DNA from: a candidate division TM6 bacterium GW2011_GWF2_28_16
GTDB taxonomy: Bacteria > Babelota > Babeliae > Babelales > UASB340
Length of the DNA: 64,000 nt
Direction of reading: 5' to 3'
Assembly: GCA_000989185.1 (NCBI GenBank)
Contig: LBNX01000002.1
Span: 186,001-250,000, forward strand
The position numbers and the translations under genes are program-made. This document shows, piece after piece, positions 9,261 to 18,521 of the stretch (positions within the stretch are counted from its first letter, which is position 1; each line of letters opens with the position of its first letter). Below the pieces are notes generated by a model. The model did not search any database. It worked only from the letters and a program-made list of their open reading frames with translations, and was not told where the DNA came from.

Positions 9261-11176
9261 ATAGTTTTTCAAATTTTACAAAAGAATTTAAAGATTTATA
9301 TAAAAATATGGATCCAGAAATTTTGGATCTTGAAGGAATTTCTCAAGATAAATTAGATGTTTCTTTAATGGCAGATAAATATTTTAAAGAAAGAGTTTCG
9401 GATTTTTCTGTTGATGATAACGCGAATCATTTACAAGATGGTAGATCTAGGGGAAATTATATTTCTGAAGTCTCGAAAAGTAGCTTGAAAATAATTGGCT
9501 ATCACGATTTATATATATTACTTTTAGATGAATATGGCCAAGAGCGTGCCGATAAAATTATGAAAGCTGTTTGGGATGGGGATTTATATTTTCACGATAG
9601 TACTGCTATTCAGGTTCCATATTGTTGGGCATATTCTACAGAATTTTTATTACATAAAGGTAATTTTTGGGGGCAGCTACAATCATTCCCTCCAAAGCGA
9701 GCACGTTCATTTATAGATCAGGTTAAAGAAGTTACTATAGAATTGGCTCAAGAAGTTGCAGGCGCTGTTGCTATTGGTGATTTATTTATTAATTATTCTT
9801 ATTTTATTAAAAAAGAAAATTTAGATATAAATAATATCGAAGTAAGAAAAGAAATAGAAAATGATTTTCAATCTTTAGTTCATACTCTTAATAAAAAATT
9901 AAGACCTTCGCATCAATCTCCATTTTCTAATATATCTATTTTTGATAAACCTAATTTAAAAATATTATTTGGACAAACTATATTTCCAGATGGAACTAAA
10001 CCGGATTTTGATTTAATTTGGGAAATACAAAAAATATTTGTAGATTGGTTTCACAAAGGGGATCCTTTTACGGGCTTGCCATATAGATTTCCTGTAGTAA
10101 CATTAAATTTACGTACAGATGAACATGGCGAAGTAATTGATAAACAAGCGCTAGATTATTTTTCTCAAGTAAATTTAGAAAAAGCAGCATTTAACATTTA
10201 TATTTCTTCAGGTAATAAAATTGCAAGTTGCTGTCGATTAACAAATGATCTTGATCTTGCAGGTATAGATAGTTTTGGTAATGGTGGTATTTCTTTAGGT
10301 TCTCATAGAGTTGTTACAATAAATTTAGCTCGGCTTGGATTTAGAGCTAAGTCTTATGCAAATTTAATAGAGTTACTAAAAGAACAGCTTGATATGGCAC
10401 AAGATTCTTTAAATGTGCATAGAAAATTATTAAAAAAGCGTTATGAACAAGGATTTTTGCCATTTGTTAAATTTGGCATAATACATCTTGATAGATTATT
10501 TAGTACATTTGGAATTAGTGGTGTTTATGAATGTGTAGAACAACTTGGATATTCTATTTCTACACAAGATGGTAAAAATATAGCATATGATCTTTTGTCT
10601 TATATTAAAAATTATTCAACAGAGTGTGCAAAATCTACTGGTAATTCTTTTAATATAGAACAAGTGCCGGCCGAAAGTTTAGCTGTAAAATTTGCATTAA
10701 AAGATCAATTATTATATGGCATGGATTATGCTATTTATTCAAATCAGTTTATACCATTGTGGGTAGACTATGATATAGTCGATAGAATTAAACTTGATGG
10801 TATTTTTTCTAAAGCTTTAACTGGTGGTGGAATTTCGCATCTTAATGTTGGTGAAAAATTAACAAATTCAGATCAGATGAAAAGATTAATTTCTTATGCA
10901 ATAAAATCTGGATGCGAACATTTTGCTGTAAATTATAATTATTGTCAGTGTACAAATAACCATATTACAATTTCTGGCCCTGTTCAAAAATGTCCAATAT
11001 GCTCAGCTGATATTAAAGAACAATATACAAGAATTATTGGATATTTTACACCTGTTTCTGCATGGAATAAGGGGCGTAGAATTGAACATGGCAAACGTGT
11101 ATTTAAAGGTAATTATGTAAAAGAAGAGGGTGTAATTAATAAATCAAAAGTTGATGCTGATGTAGTGCAGGTCTAA
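9248..11176 (+). CDS. nrdD: Anaerobic ribonucleoside-triphosphate reductase (glycyl radical)
   Basis: NrdD reduces ribonucleoside triphosphates to dNTPs without oxygen. The 642-residue protein carries the zinc-binding cysteines Cys566, Cys568, Cys582 and Cys585 and the glycyl radical motif RIIGYFTPVSAWNKG, with Gly598 as the expected radical site. The N-terminal region has YCWAYSTEFLLHKG and QSPFSNISIFD, typical of the shorter NrdD subgroup without an ATP-cone; I see no ATP-cone. It is followed by a strong terminator at 11182-11217. No aerobic nrdAB is in this window. Confidence 0.93.
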   Translation: MELLNSFSNFTKEFKDLYKNMDPEILDLEGISQDKLDVSLMADKYFKERVSDFSVDDNANHLQDGRSRGNYISEVSKSSLKIIGYHDLYILLLDEYGQERADKIMKAVWDGDLYFHDSTAIQVPYCWAYSTEFLLHKGNFWGQLQSFPPKRARSFIDQVKEVTIELAQEVAGAVAIGDLFINYSYFIKKENLDINNIEVRKEIENDFQSLVHTLNKKLRPSHQSPFSNISIFDKPNLKILFGQTIFPDGTKPDFDLIWEIQKIFVDWFHKGDPFTGLPYRFPVVTLNLRTDEHGEVIDKQALDYFSQVNLEKAAFNIYISSGNKIASCCRLTNDLDLAGIDSFGNGGISLGSHRVVTINLARLGFRAKSYANLIELLKEQLDMAQDSLNVHRKLLKKRYEQGFLPFVKFGIIHLDRLFSTFGISGVYECVEQLGYSISTQDGKNIAYDLLSYIKNYSTECAKSTGNSFNIEQVPAESLAVKFALKDQLLYGMDYAIYSNQFIPLWVDYDIVDRIKLDGIFSKALTGGGISHLNVGEKLTNSDQMKRLISYAIKSGCEHFAVNYNYCQCTNNHITISGPVQKCPICSADIKEQYTRIIGYFTPVSAWNKGRRIEHGKRVFKGNYVKEEGVINKSKVDADVVQV

Positions 11177-11181
11177 CAATT

Positions 11182-11217
11182 AAAAAGGGTGAATAATTTA
11201 ATTTCACCCTTTTTTTA
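11182..11217. terminator. Bidirectional intrinsic terminator between nrdD and a kinase gene
   Basis: AAAAAGGGTGAA (11182-11193) pairs with TTCACCCTTTTT (11203-11214) around a 9-nt loop. A T run follows on the plus strand, and A residues flank it on the other side. It lies between the convergent nrdD (+) and the kinase gene (-), so it can serve both. Confidence 0.85.
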
Positions 11218-11225
11218 TTTTAAAA

Positions 11226-12215
11226 TTAATAATTTAGATCTTCAAAAGAAAACTCACCATTAAGATCTCTTTTTATTGCTCTTATCCATTCTAAAATTTC
11301 TTGAGCTGTAGGTCTGTTATTTGGATCTAACTGTAAACACAATTTAATTAGTTTATTTAATATACAATTCTTTGTTGTTATAGCAGGAAGTTGTGGAATC
11401 CAATATATTTTTTTATTTTCTTTTCCAGGTAGAAGTTTTTCTCCTAAAATAGCGCTAATATATTCTTTTAAAGAATATTTATGTTTGTAGGTTTCTTCAA
11501 ATGCCTTATCTGGGATTTTTTGAACCATAACAACATATGCTAGCATTCCAAATGACCAGATATCACTTTTGGTTGATAAAATATAATTTTTTCTAGTTTC
11601 TTCGAGCATGCTATTTAATATTTCTGGTGCAGCATATATATCTGTTCCCTGAGTATAATTAATAGAAATTTGCCCATCTTCATCTGTTTGTAGAGAATAA
11701 GAAAAATCTATTAATTTACATTTATTATTAACAAGTACTACATTTTCTGTTTTTATATCACCATGTATTATTCCTTGATTATGTAAATAAACTAGAGCTT
11801 GTGCTATTTGTTCTAAAATATTAAGTTTTTCTTCTATTGTTTTTAATTTGCTTTTATAAATATAGTCATATAAATCAGTTTCACCTTTTTCTAAAAAAAA
11901 TATTAAATTTTTTTGATCGTTATCTATTAACTTAATAATATTTTCATGATTTAATGTTGTTAAAAAATTAACTTCTGTCGTGTAAAGATTTATACTTTGT
12001 TTTGATATTTTGTTGTATTTAACCAGTGCACATTTACCGTATTTTTTACTTGGATAAGTATATACGTTTTTATCTTTCCCAAATGATATTTGTTCACATG
12101 ATGTATTACTATATATAAAGTATTTTTTATTAAAGCGCCCTGAAGTATATATATTTTGTGTAAAATTTAGTAACAAAAAAATAGATATAAGTAGTTTTAA
12201 AATATTTTTTTTCAT
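11226..12215 (-). CDS. Exported Ser/Thr protein kinase-like protein
   Basis: A 329-residue protein with a Sec signal peptide (about residues 1-25) followed by an almost complete eukaryote-like kinase domain. Visible residues: beta-3 Lys66 (ALVKY), alpha-C Glu81, the catalytic loop HGDIKTEN with Asp153 and Asn158, Asp170 in DFS (in place of DFG), the AAPEIL motif and SDIWSFGM. All phosphotransfer residues are present, so it is probably active. A glycine-rich loop is not evident. With a signal peptide and no other membrane segment it is most likely exported and host-directed (inference). A GGGGG ribosome site precedes the ATG. Confidence 0.88.
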   Translation of the reverse strand: MKKNILKLLISIFLLLNFTQNIYTSGRFNKKYFIYSNTSCEQISFGKDKNVYTYPSKKYGKCALVKYNKISKQSINLYTTEVNFLTTLNHENIIKLIDNDQKNLIFFLEKGETDLYDYIYKSKLKTIEEKLNILEQIAQALVYLHNQGIIHGDIKTENVVLVNNKCKLIDFSYSLQTDEDGQISINYTQGTDIYAAPEILNSMLEETRKNYILSTKSDIWSFGMLAYVVMVQKIPDKAFEETYKHKYSLKEYISAILGEKLLPGKENKKIYWIPQLPAITTKNCILNKLIKLCLQLDPNNRPTAQEILEWIRAIKRDLNGEFSFEDLNY

Positions 12216-12310
12216 GCATCCCCCTTAATTTAAAAATTTAAATCACTAAACTGTACAAAAATTAATCACTAATAGTAAAGAAATAATGTAATATTTAAAT
12301 TAACCCCTTT

Positions 12311-12338
12311 TTTCAAGTACATATTTTTGAGGTATAAT
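12311..12338 (+). promoter_or_regulatory. Candidate uvrB promoter close to the start codon
   Basis: A perfect TATAAT lies at 12333-12338, only 6 nt before the uvrB ATG at 12345. A weak -35-like TTTCAA lies at 12311-12316 (spacing 16). If used, transcription would start at or next to the ATG and give a leaderless mRNA. Confidence 0.4.
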
Positions 12339-12344
12339 TTGTTT

Positions 12345-14321
12345 ATGAAAACCTTAAAAAAATCGATTTTTAAACTTAAATTACCGTTTAAGCCTGCAGG
12401 CTCACAACCTGAGGCTATAGAAACATTAAATAATTCTAGGCCTGGGCAATCTACACTTTTGGGTGTAACAGGTTCTGGAAAAACTTTTACTTTAGCTAAT
12501 GTTATAGCAAACCAAGGTAAGCAGGTTATAATTTTGTCGCCAAACAAAACTTTGGCTGCGCAATTATACGAAGAATTTTCACTATTTTTTCCTGAAAATA
12601 AAGTTTGTTATTTTGTCAGTTATTATGATTATTATCAGCCAGAATCTTACTTGCCTGCACAAGATATTTATATTCCAAAAGAGACTAAAATAAATGACGA
12701 GATAGAACGATTACGAGTAGAAGCTTCTGCTAGTATAATTAACAGGCAAGATACTATTATTATTGCTTCTGTTTCGGCTATTTATTCTTTGGGTAATCCA
12801 ATAGATTACAGAGAGTTAACATTTAAAATTAATATAGGCGATAAAATTACGCGAAAAAATTTAATAGATAAATTAATTTTTATACAATATAAACGTAACG
12901 ATTTTGAACTAAAATCTGGTACGTTTAAAGTTTCTGGAAATACTCTTTTAGTAGATTTACCCTACGATAGGCACAATTTACGTATAGAACTTTTTGGTGA
13001 CAAAATAGATACACTTGAACTTATAGACAAAAAAAATAATTCTGTTGTAAAAAATCTTGATAACTTTTTAATTTTTCCTGCAAAACATTTTGTAACTACT
13101 AAAGAAAAATTAGAAAATGCAATATCACGAATAAAAATAGACCTTGATATAGAAAGTGCAAAAATAGAAAATCCCGTTTATCGTGAGCGCTTAATAACTC
13201 GAGTTAGTCATGATATAGAAATGCTTAAAGAAACTGGATATTGTTCTGGTATTGAAAATTATTCAAGATATTTTGATGGTAGATTACCAGGAGAGCGACC
13301 ATATTGTTTATTCGATTTTTTTGACCAAGATTTTTTATTAATTATAGATGAATCGCACATTGCTATACCACAATTAACAGGCATGTACAAAGGTGATAGA
13401 GCTCGTAAACAATCACTTGTAGATTTTGGGTTTAGGCTACAATCAAGTTTTGATAATAGGCCTTTAAAATTTGAAGAAATAGAAAAATATTTTAAAGATG
13501 TTATTTATGTTTCGGCAACGCCTGCAGATTATGAACTTAAACATTCAGATGTTATTGCTGAACAAATTGTTCGTCCTACGGGTATTTTAGACCCCAAAAT
13601 AGAAGTTATAAAACGTGAAGGGCAACTAGATAATTTAGTTGAACAAATTAAAAATACTACAAAAAATGGTTTTAGAACTCTTGTAACAGTATTAACAAAA
13701 AAAATGGCCGAAGAACTTGCCAAATATTTAGAGCAACAAAAAATTAAAGTTTGTTATATGCATGCAGATATAAAAACACCCCAAAGAACTGAGTTGTTGC
13801 ATAAATTACGTTCTGGAGTTTTTGATTGCCTTGTTGGTATAAATTTGTTGCGTGAGGGTTTGGATTTGCCAGAGGTTGCTCTTGTTGCAATTATGGATGC
13901 TGATATGCAAGGGTTTTTACGCAATACTAGATCTTTAATTCAGACAATAGGCCGTGCTGCAAGAAATACCGAAAGTAAAGTTATATTTTATGCAGATAAA
14001 ATTACAGATGCTATGAGTGAAGCTATAAATGAGACAGAAAGAAGAAGGTTACTACAAGATGCTTATAATAAAAAACATAATATTATACCTGAGTCTGTAG
14101 AACGTGAAGTTACTAAATCTATTTCTAATTTACAGCAAAGAATTGCTGATGCTTCAAAATTAAATAAATCTAAAAAAGATAAAATACCTAAAAGTGAAAA
14201 AACTATTATTTCTTTAATTAAACAACTTGAAGATGATATGAAGTTGGCTGCCGAAAATCTTGATTTTGAGAAAGCTATAGAGCTTAGAGATAAGATTTTA
14301 AAATTGAGAGAATCTAAATAA
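12345..14321 (+). CDS. uvrB: Excinuclease ABC subunit B
   Basis: UvrB is the damage-verifying helicase-like core of nucleotide excision repair. The ATG at 12345 gives 658 residues, the normal size; a TTG at 12327 would add six residues without a better ribosome site. Motifs: Walker A GVTGSGKT (residues 40-47), the beta-hairpin YYDYYQPESYLP, DESH Walker B, RPTG, the helicase C motifs INLLREGLDLPEV and QTIGRAARN, and a C-terminal UVR domain (LEDDMKLAAENLDFEKAIEL) that contacts UvrC. It is monocistronic and divergent from the kinase gene. uvrA and uvrC are not in the window. Confidence 0.97.
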   Translation: MKTLKKSIFKLKLPFKPAGSQPEAIETLNNSRPGQSTLLGVTGSGKTFTLANVIANQGKQVIILSPNKTLAAQLYEEFSLFFPENKVCYFVSYYDYYQPESYLPAQDIYIPKETKINDEIERLRVEASASIINRQDTIIIASVSAIYSLGNPIDYRELTFKINIGDKITRKNLIDKLIFIQYKRNDFELKSGTFKVSGNTLLVDLPYDRHNLRIELFGDKIDTLELIDKKNNSVVKNLDNFLIFPAKHFVTTKEKLENAISRIKIDLDIESAKIENPVYRERLITRVSHDIEMLKETGYCSGIENYSRYFDGRLPGERPYCLFDFFDQDFLLIIDESHIAIPQLTGMYKGDRARKQSLVDFGFRLQSSFDNRPLKFEEIEKYFKDVIYVSATPADYELKHSDVIAEQIVRPTGILDPKIEVIKREGQLDNLVEQIKNTTKNGFRTLVTVLTKKMAEELAKYLEQQKIKVCYMHADIKTPQRTELLHKLRSGVFDCLVGINLLREGLDLPEVALVAIMDADMQGFLRNTRSLIQTIGRAARNTESKVIFYADKITDAMSEAINETERRRLLQDAYNKKHNIIPESVEREVTKSISNLQQRIADASKLNKSKKDKIPKSEKTIISLIKQLEDDMKLAAENLDFEKAIELRDKILKLRESK

Positions 14322-14325
14322 AAAA

Positions 14326-15126
14326 TTACATTTTAACGTTCATTAAATTTCCAGATTCATATTTTTTAAGCCCATTTTTAAATATAAAAACGGCTAAAAT
14401 AAATGTAATTATAGTAAATGCTAAAAGTAATAAAAAGTAATAAATATTAAAAGATTTTATTATTTGAACTGGAAGCTCTGCAACAAAAAATCCCGGGATA
14501 ACTGTAAACATGAGTATTTTAAAAAAACCAGTAAAGCTACCCTGTGGGGTATATGTGCAAAATGCAAGAGCGACAAAAAGTTGTTCTGCAGCATCTTCAA
14601 AGTTACCTACATAAAAAGCAATAGATTGTGTTATAACATTAAAATTAAATAAAATTATTGTTGTTAATAATGTAATTATTACAAAATTTAATATAGGCAA
14701 AAATGATAAATTACCAAACATACAATATAAAACTATTCCAAGTGCAATTTCTCCTAACCCTGGTATAAAACTTTTGCTTGTTGAAATACTCCATAAACTA
14801 TTTTGTGGGAATATTATATGTTGATCTAATTCAGCAGTTGTTATTTTATGTGCTAAATCCCAAAGCCCTCCTGAAAAAAATTCAAATAGACCAAAGTTAA
14901 TAGAAGACAATGCCATTAAAAGCATCATATCATGTACTTGCCAACCGTTAATAACAGGAAAACGTTTGAAAAAAAATGTCCACATAACAGCAAATGATGC
15001 ATCTCCTATAGCTAGACCAAAAATTTGCATTATAAAACTTATTTTATAAGTCATAGCTGACTGAAGATTAATTTTAAACATTAAAAAAGAAAGTTTTATG
15101 TATTTAGCCAGCGTTGATAGAAACAT
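14326..15126 (-). CDS. ABC-2 type permease (DUF990-like), distal subunit
   Basis: A 266-residue membrane protein with about six hydrophobic helices, resembling the ABC2_membrane_6 (DUF990) family, for example GLWDLAHKITTAELDQHIIFPQN and TPQGSFTGF. It overlaps the preceding permease gene by 23 nt and is the last gene of a three-gene exporter operon (ATPase at 15910-16902, permease at 15104-15913, this gene). The two permeases would form a heterodimer. The substrate is not known. It converges with uvrB with only 4 nt between stops. Confidence 0.8.
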   Translation of the reverse strand: MFLSTLAKYIKLSFLMFKINLQSAMTYKISFIMQIFGLAIGDASFAVMWTFFFKRFPVINGWQVHDMMLLMALSSINFGLFEFFSGGLWDLAHKITTAELDQHIIFPQNSLWSISTSKSFIPGLGEIALGIVLYCMFGNLSFLPILNFVIITLLTTIILFNFNVITQSIAFYVGNFEDAAEQLFVALAFCTYTPQGSFTGFFKILMFTVIPGFFVAELPVQIIKSFNIYYFLLLLAFTIITFILAVFIFKNGLKKYESGNLMNVKM

Positions 15127-15913
15127 TTTTTATGCCCTTTTTAAAAATTAATATTGCTATAAAAATAAAAAGTATTATCCATCCAAATTGTACTGTTAAA
15201 AATTTTAAAAATAATTTTGGTTCAAATTGTACTATTGTACGTGCAGCGCCATAGTATAAATGGCTAAATGGTAAATACTCTGCAATTTTGGCAATTTTAT
15301 CAGGAAAAAGTGAAAGAGGGACTATTACTCCACCAAATATATATTGAATTCTTTGATATATCCATGCAAATGGTTCTTGATCTTCTACCCAAAATGATGT
15401 TAGCCCTATAGAAAAATTTATAAAAAAATCTAGAGTATAACCTAGAAAAAGTAAAAATATTCCCAATAAAAAAGCGGCAATTGATGGCATAGAAATTGGA
15501 CCAATAAAAATAATAGCAAATAAAATTCCAACAAAAAGTGTACTTAAAAGACCCGGAAGTACTCGTCCCAAAAAATTAAAATAGTGAAAGATTATAAAAG
15601 AAAAAGGTTTGTTAAGCGAAAGCGCTACAGCTCCAGTTCTTACATCTTCGCCTATAAGCTGATCTGTTCTTGGCCTTGTTGATGATCTAAAACATTGTAT
15701 TAAAACCATTGTCCATATTGTTGCAGCAACTGTTAGGCCACCTACGGTATCTTTATTTATTGATTTATAACTTGCAATATAAAGTTGTGAGAACATCCAA
15801 ATTCTAAATACAACAGCAAAACTTCTGGCAATAAGATTGGCAGCATATGTTGTTCTTGACTGTGCACTGGTCTTTGCAATATAAAAATATTTTAAAAGTT
15901 TTTTAATTATCAT
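15104..15913 (-). CDS. ABC-2 type permease (DUF990-like), proximal subunit
   Basis: A 269-residue integral membrane protein with about six helices. The segments PRTDQLIGEDVRTGAVALSL and SFWVEDQEPFAWIYQRIQYI are characteristic of DUF990-type ABC-2 permeases. It overlaps the ATPase gene by 4 nt (ATGA) and the second permease by 23 nt, so the three proteins are made together as an export complex. Substrate unknown. Confidence 0.82.
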   Translation of the reverse strand: MIIKKLLKYFYIAKTSAQSRTTYAANLIARSFAVVFRIWMFSQLYIASYKSINKDTVGGLTVAATIWTMVLIQCFRSSTRPRTDQLIGEDVRTGAVALSLNKPFSFIIFHYFNFLGRVLPGLLSTLFVGILFAIIFIGPISMPSIAAFLLGIFLLFLGYTLDFFINFSIGLTSFWVEDQEPFAWIYQRIQYIFGGVIVPLSLFPDKIAKIAEYLPFSHLYYGAARTIVQFEPKLFLKFLTVQFGWIILFIFIAILIFKKGIKNVSINAG

Positions 15914-16902
15914 TGCTTTTCGTTCGTTTGATATATTTGCGAAATAATTTCTTCCATTGGTGGTTCGTATATATTAATATCTTTTAAGTTAAAATTATTT
16001 GTAGCATAGCTTAATAGTTCATCAAGAGTTGTTTTGCCTTGTTCTATTTCTATTTTAATTGCGTGCTTTGTTTTTTCTATAATTTTGCCATTATTAAAAT
16101 TAAAATTTTCAAAAGTTTCGTCTGTTACAAATTCTATAATTTTTGTAGAAATATAATCTTTTCTTAATTGTTCTGTAGCTCCATCAAAAATTATTTTGCC
16201 ATAATTTATAACTATAGTTCTGTCTGCAAGAGCTTCTATGTCGCCAGCATCATGAGATGTTAAAAAGATTGTAACTTTTTCTTCTTTATTTAAAAAATTT
16301 ATAACTTCACGAATATGTTGTTTTGCAATTACATCAAGCCCAATTGTTGGTTCATCTAAAAATATAATTTTAGGTTGATGTAAAAGTGATGCTATAATTT
16401 CGCATCGCATGCGTTGCCCCAAAGAAAGTTTTCTTACTGGAATTGTTAATAAATCTTTAATTTCAAAAGATTCGACCAAAAAATTTAATCTAGCTTTATA
16501 TTTAGTTTGATCAAGTTCATATAAGCGAGATAATAAATTATATGTATCAAGAGGGCACAAATGATACCAAAGTTGAGATCTTTGACCAAAAACTGAGCCA
16601 ATATTGTATGCAAGTTTTTGTCTGTTTTCTGCAGGGTCCATATCAAGAACTTTTATTGTTCCATAACTTGGATACAAAATACCAGTTAGCATTTTTATTG
16701 TTGTAGATTTACCTGCACCATTTGGTCCAATAAATGCCAAAAGCTCGCCGGGTTGAACAGAAAATGATATGTGATCAACCACAGTATTTTTTTTAGTTTG
16801 TTGGGTAAAAAGGGAAGCAACGCTTCCCCATAACCCTGGTTTTTTTTGTTTTAACTCAAAAATTTTTGTAAGATCGTTTACTTCTATGATAGGTTTATTC
16901 AT
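15910..16902 (-). CDS. ABC transporter ATP-binding protein
   Basis: A 330-residue ATPase with Walker A GPNGAGKS (residues 59-66), the signature LSLGQRMRCE, Walker B IIFLDEPTIGLD and the switch His in LTSHDAGD. A C-terminal extension of about 80 residues resembles the DUF4162-type domain of drug or polysaccharide exporters. It is the first gene of the ABC-2 exporter operon. It lies 19 nt downstream of the nucleotide translocase gene on the same strand and may be read from the same promoter. Confidence 0.92.
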   Translation of the reverse strand: MNKPIIEVNDLTKIFELKQKKPGLWGSVASLFTQQTKKNTVVDHISFSVQPGELLAFIGPNGAGKSTTIKMLTGILYPSYGTIKVLDMDPAENRQKLAYNIGSVFGQRSQLWYHLCPLDTYNLLSRLYELDQTKYKARLNFLVESFEIKDLLTIPVRKLSLGQRMRCEIIASLLHQPKIIFLDEPTIGLDVIAKQHIREVINFLNKEEKVTIFLTSHDAGDIEALADRTIVINYGKIIFDGATEQLRKDYISTKIIEFVTDETFENFNFNNGKIIEKTKHAIKIEIEQGKTTLDELLSYATNNFNLKDINIYEPPMEEIISQIYQTNEKQ

Positions 16903-16921
16903 TATTATGATCGCTTAATTT

Positions 16922-18283
16922 TTATTCGATTATTTTATTATTTTTTTGTAGTTCATTAAATTTATTACCTACAAATGCGGCAACAAAAATCCAAAATGCA
17001 ACAATGCCTAAAGATATAAAAGATCCTACTACTATTAATGTAGAAAGATTACCACCCAAAGTAGCTGTAACTGTTGAACCTACAGTTTTAGATGTTCTGC
17101 CGCCAAAACCATCTATCCAGCTTTTTGCTTTAAATTTTACATCTTTACTTGTTGGAATATATATAACTTCTTTTGATGGATTATTTAAAGTATAGCTTAA
17201 ACCTTTAAATACAACTACTGCTGCAAAAAAGCCCCACATTAAAACATTTAAGCTTGCACCAAAGATATATAAACCAAATAATATTGCAATTGTTATACCA
17301 ATCATAGCTGGGAACATAATTAAGCAAAATTTAAGACCAAATTTACGCATAAAAAAACTTGTTCCTAATAATGCAAATGCCAAAGATAGCCCAGCAACAT
17401 AAACACCATTTAAAGCTTTAAACCATGCAAATCCAGCACCACCATCTAGAGCTACAGGATAAATTTGTGTTGCACATATACCCATTTGAAATTCTACAAT
17501 TGTACTAATAACTTCGTATACAACTGTTACAACTAAAATTCCTGCAATATATGGATGTGTTGCAATTAATTTTAAACCTTCCAGTATGCCTGTTTTTGAC
17601 TTTTGTTCTTTGCCGGATTTATCTTCGTCTAAAAAGACTGCAATTTTCATATATTTTTTCATGAATAATGGAAGCATGCTAATTAATATGCCGCCTATTG
17701 CAAATAAAATACCAAAGCCAAGAGGTTTTACATAATGAGCAACAAATGATGTTCCAACTAATGATCCTAATTGTGCAAAACAGAACATCATACCATAGCC
17801 ACGTTTAGCGGATTCTGTGGTTGTTGAGCTTGCAACTATTGCTAAAAATAGTGCAGGCATTAAAGATCCAAAGCTTTCTATAAAACAATATATAAACCAG
17901 CCAAGAATTTTACCTGGAATAAAAGATAAAAAGGTTGAATCTGCTGGTAGCGAAACTAAATATGGGTGCGAAATTAAATAACCCAATGTTATAAAACCAA
18001 CACCAAAAAATAATGCGATAATATAAAATAATGTGTTGCGTTTAAATATGTTTACTAATTTATTGTAAAAAAGAACTACGCCAATAACAACAAATAGTGA
18101 TACCATTTTTGCAAAAGGTTGTTGCCTGTAATCCACAAGAACAGAAAATACAGAGTCTTTCATAACTCTTAATAGCCAGTAAGATCCTATTAAGAAAAAA
18201 TAAGCTCCAGATAAGATACTAAATTTTTTTAGTTCTTCTTCTGACATATTACCCCATAAAAAACGTGCAACTTTGGCAAACAT
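16922..18283 (-). CDS. ATP/ADP translocase (NTT/Tlc family)
   Basis: A 453-residue polytopic membrane protein (10-12 helices) of the nucleotide transporter family found in Rickettsia, Chlamydia, plastids and other energy parasites. Typical stretches are FFLIGSYWLLRVMKDSVFSVLVD at the first helix, YGMMFCFAQLGSLVGTSFV, and SLNNPSKEVIYIPTSKDVKFKAKSWIDGFGGR-like residues near the C-terminus. It exchanges host ATP for bacterial ADP, or transports other nucleotides; paralogues differ, so substrate specificity is not settled here. A GGGGGC ribosome site precedes the ATG. The ABC exporter genes follow on the same strand. Confidence 0.93.
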   Translation of the reverse strand: MFAKVARFLWGNMSEEELKKFSILSGAYFFLIGSYWLLRVMKDSVFSVLVDYRQQPFAKMVSLFVVIGVVLFYNKLVNIFKRNTLFYIIALFFGVGFITLGYLISHPYLVSLPADSTFLSFIPGKILGWFIYCFIESFGSLMPALFLAIVASSTTTESAKRGYGMMFCFAQLGSLVGTSFVAHYVKPLGFGILFAIGGILISMLPLFMKKYMKIAVFLDEDKSGKEQKSKTGILEGLKLIATHPYIAGILVVTVVYEVISTIVEFQMGICATQIYPVALDGGAGFAWFKALNGVYVAGLSLAFALLGTSFFMRKFGLKFCLIMFPAMIGITIAILFGLYIFGASLNVLMWGFFAAVVVFKGLSYTLNNPSKEVIYIPTSKDVKFKAKSWIDGFGGRTSKTVGSTVTATLGGNLSTLIVVGSFISLGIVAFWIFVAAFVGNKFNELQKNNKIIE

Positions 18284-18456
18284 TGTTGCCCCCTTTCATA
18301 AAAAAGTTATAAAGATTTAGTTTATTCATGTAAAGCTGTTATTTTGAAATTTTTTTGATTGAATGAGCCAAACATCTTTACATATTAATATTTCACTAAT
18401 TTGTTCTAAAATCAAGAAAAATAGTATATAGAATTAGGGTATTGAGATTTTAAAGG

Positions 18457-18478
18457 TTATCTATAGATTTATAGATAA
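18457..18478 (+). other. Perfect 9-bp inverted repeat in the pheT leader
   Basis: TTATCTATA (18457-18465) pairs with TATAGATAA (18470-18478) around a GATT loop, 44 nt before pheT. No T tract follows, so it is not a simple terminator. It could be a leader hairpin or a protein-binding palindrome; the 238-bp region is also the divergent promoter region of the translocase gene. Confidence 0.5.
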
Positions 18479-18521
18479 TGGTAACTTAAAGAAATAATAT
18501 TTTAATATTTGGGATTTACTT

